This document shows, piece after piece, positions 8,356 through 15,082 of a stretch of DNA of 64,000 bases; within the stretch, counting starts at the first letter, position 1; every line of letters begins with the position of its first letter. A program made the position numbers and the translations under genes. This DNA comes from Geojedonia sp051814705 (GTDB lineage Bacteria > Bacteroidota > Bacteroidia > Flavobacteriales > Flavobacteriaceae): assembly GCA_051814705.1 (NCBI GenBank), contig JBPWQW010000002.1, positions 319,950 to 383,949 on the forward strand, written 5' to 3'. Under the pieces are notes generated by a model. That model was not told where the DNA came from. It was given only the letters and a program-made list of their open reading frames with translations, and made no database searches.

Positions 8356-8617
8356 TGCCTAAAGCTCCCAAAAATGCTAAGCCAAAAAATAAGACGTACA
8401 TAAGCCAAGCAAAACAGGCAACCACAATTGAAACTATTCCCCAAGTTTTTGCATTTTTTGAAGCACTAATGGCCTCGTCATAATTGCCTCCGTCATATAA
8501 ACTATTTACTTTTGCTGCATAGACAATACTGACAATTCCAGTAGGTAAACAACATAATATGGTGCTAATAATGGCAAGGGCTAAATAGCTGTTAGGTCTT
8601 TGTGGTTTGGTTTCCAT
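8342..8617 (-). CDS. CD225/dispanin family membrane protein
   Basis: This 91-residue protein has two hydrophobic segments (about 11-33 and 59-83) separated by an amphipathic loop (VNSLYDGGNYDEAISASKNAKTW). The motif LCCLPTGIVSIVYAAKV is diagnostic of the CD225/dispanin family, which includes the vertebrate IFITM proteins. Bacterial members are thought to sit in the inner membrane, with unknown function. The gene is coupled to the DUF2752 gene downstream. A 22-bp tandem repeat lies 8 bases before the start codon and may control the pair. Confidence 0.85.
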   Translation of the reverse strand: METKPQRPNSYLALAIISTILCCLPTGIVSIVYAAKVNSLYDGGNYDEAISASKNAKTWGIVSIVVACFAWLMYVLFFGLAFLGALGSGNF

Positions 8618-8624
8618 GCGTGGT

Positions 8625-8668
8625 TTTGACTAAGTTATTAATTTCATTTGACTAAGCTAATGATTTCA
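8625..8668. repeat. Two tandem 22-bp direct repeats upstream of the CD225 gene
   Basis: Copy 1 is at 8625-8646 and copy 2 at 8647-8668, with no spacer. Both begin TTTGACTAAG and end ATTTCA, and 19 of 22 positions match. They sit immediately upstream of the minus-strand CD225 start codon, where a promoter or operator is expected. Confidence 0.8.
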
Positions 8669-8758
8669 AATGTATAAAACTTAGTGTTATTTTACAATTC
8701 AAATTCAAATTTGAAATTTTAAACGTAATTTTGAAGTATAATATAGCCTTAGCATACC

Positions 8759-8962
8759 ATGAACATTTCAAAAAATATCAATTATATTTTAATTGCCGTT
8801 GGAGGTATTATTGCTCTGTACGCTCAAAATCAGGAAGAACAAAGTGAAGCCATGCTAATTGGTGGCATTGTGTTATTAATGGTGGGAGTTTATAGGATTT
8901 CAAAGCGAATTCCCAGTAAAAATGATCCAGATGATGACCCTGACTCAAAAACAGAATCATGA
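8759..8962 (+). CDS. Small single-pass or hairpin membrane protein
   Basis: This 67-residue protein has two short hydrophobic stretches (about 9-21 and 32-46) separated by an acidic linker (QNQEEQSEA), and an acidic, polar tail rich in D, P and S. I do not recognise a family. Its stop overlaps the start of the Smr gene (ATGA at 8959-8962), so the two are translationally coupled. The start codon is the ATG at 8759. Confidence 0.6.
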   Translation: MNISKNINYILIAVGGIIALYAQNQEEQSEAMLIGGIVLLMVGVYRISKRIPSKNDPDDDPDSKTES

Positions 8963-9513
8963 CATATAAAGTAGGCGATAAGGTTTCAGTCTTGGATGAT
9001 GATATGACCGGTATCATCACTAAAATATCGGGAGATTCCATTATTTTAGAATCTGCTGATGGTTTTGAACTTGAATTTGAAGCTCATGAACTCATGCTTA
9101 TAAAAGATCAAAATTTATCATCCTCAATTTTTAGTGAACAGTCTTTGGAAGACGTCATTAGAGAAAAGGAAGCTTCCAAGAGACCGAGTATTCCAAAAAT
9201 CAAACCTAAAGAGCGCACACAACCTGCCATGGAAGTGGACTTGCATATCCATCAACTTACGAATTCAACCAAAAACATGAGCCATCACGAGATGTTGAAT
9301 TTGCAAATGGATACCGCTAGGCGACAGTTGGAATTTGCTATAAAAAAACACATCCAAAAAGTGGTCTTTATTCATGGAGTTGGTGAAGGTGTGCTGAAGG
9401 CAGAATTAGAATATCTTTTTGGACGATATGATGTTAAATATTACGATGCCGATTACCAAAAATATGGCTTGGGTGCTACCGAAGTTTATATTTTTCAAAA
9501 CGTAAATCCCTAA
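8959..9513 (+). CDS. Smr-domain protein (MutS2-like C-terminal domain)
   Basis: This 184-residue protein has an N-terminal small barrel (about 1-55: VGDKVSVLDDDMTGIITKI) and a C-terminal Smr domain (about 78-184). The Smr motifs are VDLHIH near the start of the domain, then VVFIHGVGEGVLKAEL (the HGxG motif) and GLGATEVYI at the end. Smr domains nick or cleave nucleic acids, and in the MutS2 family act on branched DNA or stalled ribosome mRNA. This protein has no MutS ATPase core. It is coupled to the small membrane gene upstream and converges with the lipoprotein gene at 9510 (stop codons overlap by 3-4 bases). Confidence 0.88.
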   Translation: MTYKVGDKVSVLDDDMTGIITKISGDSIILESADGFELEFEAHELMLIKDQNLSSSIFSEQSLEDVIREKEASKRPSIPKIKPKERTQPAMEVDLHIHQLTNSTKNMSHHEMLNLQMDTARRQLEFAIKKHIQKVVFIHGVGEGVLKAELEYLFGRYDVKYYDADYQKYGLGATEVYIFQNVNP

Positions 9514-10424
9514 TCCACAAAAACGGGTATAGGTGTTCTTGTTCTGCTGGTTACAGAACTATCATTTAAAGTTCCAAAGTCAAATTGAGTTTGAGATAGT
9601 GTTGGAAAAGAAATGTTTTCAACCAAAATAGACACCATATAAGTTTGTTTTATGGAATGCGCCCTGTATTTTGTTGCTGGAACCGTGTTGCTGATATTTG
9701 GATTCAAATAATCTGGACCAACATTGGGATCTAAAATATCATTTAATGGGTTCTGGTCTTTTGATACATTTTCTTCATCTCGAGTCTTGACGCCGTCGCC
9801 ATCATCATCCATATCTAAATAATCAGGAATTCCATCTCCATCAGAATCTTGGGCATTCGCTAGACCATCTGCTACAGTATAGTTTGGATTTTCTGCAGCC
9901 GTTAACACATTGTCTCCATCATCGTCCTGATCTAAATAATTGGGTATGCCATCCCCATCGGTATCATCATCATCCAAATTACCATTACCGTTAATATCTT
10001 CAAACTCTGCCGGAATCCCATCATTATCATCTTCAATCAATACCGTTGTAATGGTAATATTGCCCGAAGTGCTTTCGTCACTGGTTAAAATATCTAAATC
10101 GGATGGCGGTACATCATTGCAAAACAAGGTAATTCCGCTTGGTAATGAACTGTAGGTTCTATAAGTAAACCGATTACTACTCCCATTAATAGTGCGATTT
10201 AAAGTTAAAGTATTATCACTTCCTACTGCTAAAACTTGGTCTAAGGTCAAATCGCTAATTTGTATGGATAAAGATTCGGCGGGATCGGTCTTGGTTTTGT
10301 AAAACACGATATTGCCGCAGGTTTTAAAAGTATTGTCAAAATCCAATTGAAAAACAATGAGGTCACCATCGTTACAGTTAAAACACAACAAGCTTAAGGA
10401 AAGTATGAAGAGTAATTTTCGCAT
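9510..10424 (-). CDS. Lipoprotein-like protein with TSP type-3 calcium repeats
   Basis: This 304-residue protein has a signal peptide ending near LLCFNC, possibly a lipoprotein site with an unusual lipobox. Residues about 130-225 carry repeated calcium-loop motifs such as DTDGDGIPNYLDQDDDGDN and DSDGDGIPDYLDMDDDGDG, typical of thrombospondin type-3 repeats. The last 70 residues are strand-rich and unlike known domains. It is probably anchored at the outer membrane and binds calcium. It lies between the Smr and cysteine desulfurase genes, transcribed away from the latter. The function is unknown. Confidence 0.7.
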   Translation of the reverse strand: MRKLLFILSLSLLCFNCNDGDLIVFQLDFDNTFKTCGNIVFYKTKTDPAESLSIQISDLTLDQVLAVGSDNTLTLNRTINGSSNRFTYRTYSSLPSGITLFCNDVPPSDLDILTSDESTSGNITITTVLIEDDNDGIPAEFEDINGNGNLDDDDTDGDGIPNYLDQDDDGDNVLTAAENPNYTVADGLANAQDSDGDGIPDYLDMDDDGDGVKTRDEENVSKDQNPLNDILDPNVGPDYLNPNISNTVPATKYRAHSIKQTYMVSILVENISFPTLSQTQFDFGTLNDSSVTSRTRTPIPVFVD

Positions 10425-10499
10425 GGATTCTATTTTAAAGCAAAAATAAGGGATTTGATAATTTATAACGTCGCATCCAGAAAATAATTTTATTTGAGC

Positions 10500-10507
10500 T
10501 ATTTTTG
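10500..10507 (+). promoter_or_regulatory. Candidate -7 box for the cysteine desulfurase gene
   Basis: TATTTTTG matches TAnnTTTG exactly. A 12-nt palindrome, CCGTTTAAACGG (10519-10530), lies just downstream, within the expected 5' leader of about 105 bases. No clear TTG element is seen upstream. Confidence 0.4.
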
Positions 10508-10618
10508 AACCCTAAAGGCCGTTTAAACGGATAAAATCGAAATTGAAGTCGAAACCTGAAATAGAAAAGTGTCAAAGCGTTTCAAGTTCAAGTTCAATTT
10601 TGAGCTAAATTTAAAAAA

Positions 10619-11764
10619 ATGAAACAAGTATATTTTGATAGTGCTGCAACGACACAAATGCGGGAAGAGGTTATCAATCGTATGACCGATGTCATGAGAC
10701 ATAATTTTGGAAATGCTTCGTCTACACATCATTACGGTAGATCGTCTAAAGCTTTAATTGAACATTCAAGAAAAACAATAGCATCCTTTTTTAAGGTATC
10801 GGCTTCTGAGATATTCTTTACTTCGGGAGGTACCGAGGTCGATAATTTAGTGCTCCGAAGTGCGGTTAGGGATTTGGGCGTTACTGAAATTATTACCTCA
10901 AAAATTGAACATCATGCCATTTTGCATACCGCAGATGAACTGGTAAAAGAGTTTAATATTACATTAAAATTTGTAGACTTGGAGCCTGATGGGCATATCA
11001 AGTATAGCCATTTGGAGCACTTATTGGATCCGTCAAAAAAACAGTTGGTAAGCTTGATGTATGTTAACAATGAAATCGGAAACAAACTCGATATCAAACG
11101 GGTTGCTAATTTATGTAAAGCCAATAACGTGTTGTTTCACAGCGATACGGTTCAGGCGATTGGGTATTATCCATTGGATTTGCAGGACATTCCGTTAGAT
11201 TTTTTAGCCGCCAGCGCCCATAAGTTTCATGGTCCGAAAGGCGTCGGTTTTGCATTTATCAGAAAACATTCGGGGTTGAAACCATTAATTTTTGGAGGAG
11301 AGCAGGAGCGTGGTTTACGGGCAGGGACAGAATCGATCCATAATATTGTGGGACTGGAAGAAGCACTTAAAATGTCGTATCACGATTTGGACACTGAACG
11401 GGATTATATATTAAATCTTAAACGCCATTTTATAAAGGAATTAAAGGCAAATTTCAAAGGTGTGTCCTTTAATGGGAGTTGTGAAGACTCAGAAAAAAGC
11501 ACCTTTAAATTAATTAATGTGTGTTTGCCTATTGCTGCTGAAAAAGCATCGTTATTACAATTTCAATTGGATTTAAAGGGAATCGCCTGTTCTAGAGGAA
11601 GTGCTTGCCAAAGTGGAAGCAATCAAGGTTCGCATGTGTTGGCTGAAGTCCAAACTCCAGAACAAATGGCCAAACCATCGGTACGTTTTTCATTCTCTAA
11701 ATACAATACTGTGGAGGAAATTGATTATGTGATCGAGGTTTTAAAGGAGTTTGTCCACGGTTAA
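10619..11764 (+). CDS. Cysteine desulfurase (NifS/IscS family)
   Basis: This PLP enzyme of 381 residues releases sulfur from L-cysteine for iron-sulfur cluster or other thio-cofactor synthesis. Visible motifs are the N-terminal YFDSAATTQM, the TSGGTEVDN segment (69-76), the PLP lysine K202 in SAHKFHGPKG and the catalytic Cys loop with C330 in CSRGSACQSGSN. It is not next to other isc, suf or nif genes, so its partner scaffold is unknown. The last 16 codons have a diverged duplicate at 13468-13515, 1751 bases downstream, which suggests that DNA was inserted at the 3' end of this gene and replaced its tail. Confidence 0.93.
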   Translation: MKQVYFDSAATTQMREEVINRMTDVMRHNFGNASSTHHYGRSSKALIEHSRKTIASFFKVSASEIFFTSGGTEVDNLVLRSAVRDLGVTEIITSKIEHHAILHTADELVKEFNITLKFVDLEPDGHIKYSHLEHLLDPSKKQLVSLMYVNNEIGNKLDIKRVANLCKANNVLFHSDTVQAIGYYPLDLQDIPLDFLAASAHKFHGPKGVGFAFIRKHSGLKPLIFGGEQERGLRAGTESIHNIVGLEEALKMSYHDLDTERDYILNLKRHFIKELKANFKGVSFNGSCEDSEKSTFKLINVCLPIAAEKASLLQFQLDLKGIACSRGSACQSGSNQGSHVLAEVQTPEQMAKPSVRFSFSKYNTVEEIDYVIEVLKEFVHG

Positions 11765-11774
11765 GATTATATTT

Positions 11775-12473
11775 TTAATGTTTCAAGACTTTAAAAACAT
11801 TCAGATTGCCATCAGAAAGATTTCTAATTTCAAATAGATATAACCCAGAATGCAAATGTGACAGATCTATTAATTTTTCCTCTGTCTGCATAATTTTTCT
11901 GCCATTGATGTCATAAACTATTGTTTCTACATCAAAGGGGATCGCAATATTAACCCTATTTTTTGTAGGGTTGGGGAATACACTAATGCTATGCTCACCC
12001 AAATCGGTTAGGGATAAGGTTGAGCTCTCTGTTGCGGTAACCGATATAAAGCTGATAGGTAATAAAAAATCGTATTGAAGCGTATTTAAAGTAGTATCTA
12101 AAGCACCTACATAGTTAGTGATTATAGTAGAAGCATCCTCAAGATTTAATACGAGATTATTTTCGTCAAGACCATTCAATTCAGAATCCTCATAATGTAA
12201 AGTTAGACTTCCTTGATAATTATTTAATGCGGTATCAAAATTAATAACCCTTTCAATACTTTGTGCATTTAGCGGTGTGGAGGATCGGATTATTGAATTA
12301 GGAGCAGTAATCTGAAAATCCATACTGGAATTAAATTCTAAGCCATTAACAAATAATACAGTATTGCTTAATACATCCATAGATTGGCCATTGGTAAAGG
12401 CTAAATCCTGACCAAAGCTAAAATTGTTGGAGATCAAAAACACGAGCATAAAAATTTTCGAAAGTACTGTCAT
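11775..12473 (-). CDS. Secreted protein with T9SS type A sorting domain
   Basis: This 232-residue protein has a signal peptide (about 1-22, ending NFSFGQ). A strand-rich central part is not recognised. The C-terminal sorting domain (about 155-232) contains SVFPNPTKNRVNIAIP, YDINGRKI and LSHLHSGLYLFEI, the standard T9SS type A pattern, and the end (FKVLK) fits. The protein should cross the outer membrane by T9SS and be surface-attached or released. It ends 10 bases from the convergent cysteine desulfurase gene and diverges from the gene at 12675. It lies within the putative inserted segment. Confidence 0.75.
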   Translation of the reverse strand: MTVLSKIFMLVFLISNNFSFGQDLAFTNGQSMDVLSNTVLFVNGLEFNSSMDFQITAPNSIIRSSTPLNAQSIERVINFDTALNNYQGSLTLHYEDSELNGLDENNLVLNLEDASTIITNYVGALDTTLNTLQYDFLLPISFISVTATESSTLSLTDLGEHSISVFPNPTKNRVNIAIPFDVETIVYDINGRKIMQTEEKLIDLSHLHSGLYLFEIRNLSDGNLNVFKVLKH

Positions 12474-12573
12474 TATAAATTAAATTAAATCCTATTGATA
12501 CCTGTATAATAATAGCGATGAAATAAATTGATTAGGGATGTCAAAAGTAGGTTTATTTTATGACAAAACCAAT

Positions 12574-12615
12574 GAAAAATGACGTTTTATCGATAAAAAA
12601 TTGCATTTGGTCGAT
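12574..12615. promoter_or_regulatory. Two 21-bp operator-like units ending in TCGAT
   Basis: Unit 1 (12574-12594) ends GTTTTATCGAT and overlaps the perfect palindrome TTTTATCGATAAAA (12585-12598). Unit 2 (12595-12615) contains TTGCATTTGGTCGAT. The CGAT cores are exactly 21 bases apart. The same unit type recurs upstream of the CAP lipoprotein gene at 54.7-54.9 kb. The units lie between divergent secreted-protein genes and could control either. Confidence 0.6.
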
Positions 12616-12674
12616 TTTTCACTTATTTTGCCAATCATTAGCATGAACGTTAATTGATTAAAAAGACACTATTT

Positions 12675-13475
12675 ATGAAAACACAAAACTTACTTTTACT
12701 TGTAATTTTTTTAATTTTTTCGAGTTTAAATTTGGTTGCTCAAATAGGGATTGGTACGTCAAGTCCTCATTCGTCATCTGTTTTGGATATGACCTCCACC
12801 ACACAGGGCGTTTTAACACCACGTATGACAACTACTGAAAGAAATGCCATTTCAAACCCAGCAGAGGGCTTGTTAGTTTTTGATACTGATCTTAATACAT
12901 TCTATTTCTTTGATGGAGCTATATGGGCCACTTTGGGGTCTACAACAACAAAACAAACAGGTTGGGTAGCTTTATCTGATGGGGATTATAGTATATCAGT
13001 ACCTGGTATTTCAGTCACTCAATTAGATGATCCAGCAAATTTAACAGATGTTAATTTGAATTTTATAAATGATGCATCCGATAATATTATTGAATCGTAT
13101 TCACCGGCAGGTTATGATGCCAGTGACTTTTTTAATAACACGACTAGTCGAATAACTCCAATTGAAACGGGTGATTCTATTGAAATGCGATTACAATTTA
13201 CCGCCATACCTGATTCAAACAATAGTTTTATTCTAATAGCTTTAGATATAGGGTCTCCAGATGGCATTATTATATTTGAAAAAACAGTACCGCTTTTAAA
13301 AGGCTCAGGAGAAATAAATAAGATCAGTGAATCTATATCATTGTACCAATTAGATACTTTTGTTGCCAATGGTGCCATTATAAAAATTGGATATGCTGCG
13401 ACATCCGGAGCTCCTGGAAACGTGGCACTATCTGGATTTAGTTTGGTAATAACTCGAACTCACAATGGAAATTAA
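12675..13475 (+). CDS. Secreted protein with tail-fibre-like N-terminal module
   Basis: The ATG at 12675 gives a clear signal peptide (MKTQNLLLLVIFLIFSSLNLVAQ), so I prefer it to an upstream TTG. The mature N-terminus (IGIGTSSPHSSSVLDMTS, then GVLTPRMTTTERNAI and GLLVFDTDLNTFYFFDG) is a module common in secreted Bacteroidota proteins and similar to phage tail-fibre segments. The rest is strand-rich and unrecognised. There is no obvious T9SS sorting domain. The final codons run into the remnant of the cysteine desulfurase 3' end in a different frame, so the original C-terminus may have been cut at the junction. The function is unknown. An adhesive or surface role is a guess. Confidence 0.65.
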   Translation: MKTQNLLLLVIFLIFSSLNLVAQIGIGTSSPHSSSVLDMTSTTQGVLTPRMTTTERNAISNPAEGLLVFDTDLNTFYFFDGAIWATLGSTTTKQTGWVALSDGDYSISVPGISVTQLDDPANLTDVNLNFINDASDNIIESYSPAGYDASDFFNNTTSRITPIETGDSIEMRLQFTAIPDSNNSFILIALDIGSPDGIIIFEKTVPLLKGSGEINKISESISLYQLDTFVANGAIIKIGYAATSGAPGNVALSGFSLVITRTHNGN

Positions 13476-13515
13476 TTACGGGATTGAAGTTTTAAAGGAG
13501 TTTATTAAAAATTAA
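13468..13515 (+). pseudogene. Remnant of the 3' end of a cysteine desulfurase gene
   Basis: Read in the frame starting at 13468, this stretch encodes EINYGIEVLKEFIKN then a stop. The intact gene ends EIDYVIEVLKEFVHG then a stop (11717-11764). The two copies are both 48 bases, about 77% identical. Several of the differences are synonymous (TAT/TAC, ATC/ATT, GAG/GAA). This is too ordered for chance and indicates a displaced homologous 3' end left on the far side of an insertion. Confidence 0.8.
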
Positions 13516-13531
13516 TTAACGACGCACTTTT

Positions 13532-15064
13532 TCATTTCTTTGATAGAAAGGCTCTGATATCAGCATTCAACTTTAAAAAATCGGGTTCATGCACATACAT
13601 CATATGACCGGCCTCATAATAGGTTAATTTCACACGTTCTCTAACAATATTGTGTCTAGAAAAGGTGTATTCGGTATCAAAAAATGGACAAATCAAATCG
13701 TAATAACCACTAGCGACCAGCACCTTCATATCAGTATTGCGCCTCATAGTCTCGCCCAATTGGTCGGCAACATCCACAGGGGTTGGTTCCCAATAGGTAT
13801 CATCGGGTACAGGTCTCCATCGCCATTTGTTTCCAATCTCGTCATTGCTCGTTAAATAAGGCCGATCCATTTTAATCTTTAAGGCATTGGCATAATAATA
13901 ATTTAAGGAAGCTGTATAGGCCGAACTGATTTGATAATCGGAAGCGTCACCCAGATGTGGACCTTCTGAAAGTTTATCGCCTTCGTCGCCCATAAAACGA
14001 CCGTCCAGTCTTCCTATAGCTAAACCTTCATCCGACAGCAATTGTTTTTGAAAACGATGCATCAAGATTCTTAAATTGGATTTTAAAATATAAGTTTTCG
14101 GTAATCCTATAAAATAAGATAAGCTTTCGGCTATATTATTTTTTTCGGTATCCGTCAACAGATTGCCTTTATAAAGAGCCGGTGCATAGGTATTATAGGT
14201 AAAGTCTCTACAGTCTTGAATAAAGGCTTCTAAGCTTTTATTTTGACCTGCTTTTTTGTGATACCATGCTGTAGCCGCCATACTTGGCAAATAGGTAATA
14301 AAAGAGGTTATATTGTTTGGAATTGAAGTGGATCCATCATAATCAAGGGCTTGGGAAATAAGAATTAAGCCGTTAAGTGCCATATCTTGGCCATCTCCTT
14401 CCAGAACATTGGCAACCGCGACGGCACGGGTGGTTCCAAAGCTTTCGCCAGCGATATATTTAGGAGAAAACCAGCGGTTATTTTCGGTGATCCATTGCCT
14501 CATAAATTGAGCAATAGATTTAGCATCTTCATTTAAGCCCCAATAATCTTCCACTTTTCCTTTTCCAATCACACGGCTATATCCTGTACCAACAGGGTCG
14601 ATAAAAACAAAGTCGGTTAGATCCAATAATCCTTTTTCGTTCTTAACTAATTGGTATGGAGCTGCACCGTCATCTTTAAGAGCATCAGAACTCACTTTTA
14701 CAACCTCGGGACCGAACATACCCAAATGCAGCCAAACCGATGCAGAACCAGGTCCGCCATTAAAAACAAAGGTTACCGGTTTTGAACTAGGATTTGTATT
14801 GTTTTGCGTATAGGCCACAGACCAAATAGATGCCACAGGTTCACCAGTATTATCTTTAAGATAGGTTTCTTCTGCTGTGGCGGTAAATTCAATAGTCTTG
14901 CCCCCATTAGTAATTTGGTGTTTTGTAACAAAGGCTTTAGGTTCTGGGATGATGATATTCTTTAAGCTGTCTTGAGACCACATTAAAGTCGGAATTATTA
15001 TTAAGCAGGTTTGAAAAACACGTTTAGGGGCATTACCAGTTAGTTTTTGCAAAAAGTTGGACAT
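13532..15064 (-). CDS. Peptidase family S10 (serine carboxypeptidase-like) protein
   Basis: This is a 510-residue exported alpha/beta-hydrolase with a hydrophobic N-terminal segment (about 16-30). The S10 signature elements are FNGGPGSASVWLHLGMFGP (101-119) and the nucleophile S208 in GESFGT. The likely Asp and His of the triad are D456 in GYYDLICPF and H487 in EAGHMMYVHEP near the C-terminus. S10 enzymes remove C-terminal residues from peptides, and bacterial members are usually periplasmic. It is the last gene of an operon behind an M23 peptidase and a TonB-dependent receptor (18-base gap), which suggests coupled peptide uptake and trimming. Confidence 0.88.
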   Translation of the reverse strand: MSNFLQKLTGNAPKRVFQTCLIIIPTLMWSQDSLKNIIIPEPKAFVTKHQITNGGKTIEFTATAEETYLKDNTGEPVASIWSVAYTQNNTNPSSKPVTFVFNGGPGSASVWLHLGMFGPEVVKVSSDALKDDGAAPYQLVKNEKGLLDLTDFVFIDPVGTGYSRVIGKGKVEDYWGLNEDAKSIAQFMRQWITENNRWFSPKYIAGESFGTTRAVAVANVLEGDGQDMALNGLILISQALDYDGSTSIPNNITSFITYLPSMAATAWYHKKAGQNKSLEAFIQDCRDFTYNTYAPALYKGNLLTDTEKNNIAESLSYFIGLPKTYILKSNLRILMHRFQKQLLSDEGLAIGRLDGRFMGDEGDKLSEGPHLGDASDYQISSAYTASLNYYYANALKIKMDRPYLTSNDEIGNKWRWRPVPDDTYWEPTPVDVADQLGETMRRNTDMKVLVASGYYDLICPFFDTEYTFSRHNIVRERVKLTYYEAGHMMYVHEPDFLKLNADIRAFLSKK

Positions 15065-15082
15065 AATTTTAGCTTTAAAGGA

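Noticed and set aside
10519..10530. Perfect 12-bp palindrome CCGTTTAAACGG as operator of the cysteine desulfurase gene
   Set aside because: Around sixteen such palindromes are expected by chance in 64 kb, so position alone is weak support. It is mentioned only under the promoter entry.
12675..13475. Tail-fibre-like N-terminus as sign of a prophage
   Set aside because: The protein has a signal peptide, no other phage gene is nearby, and this module is common in secreted Bacteroidota proteins.
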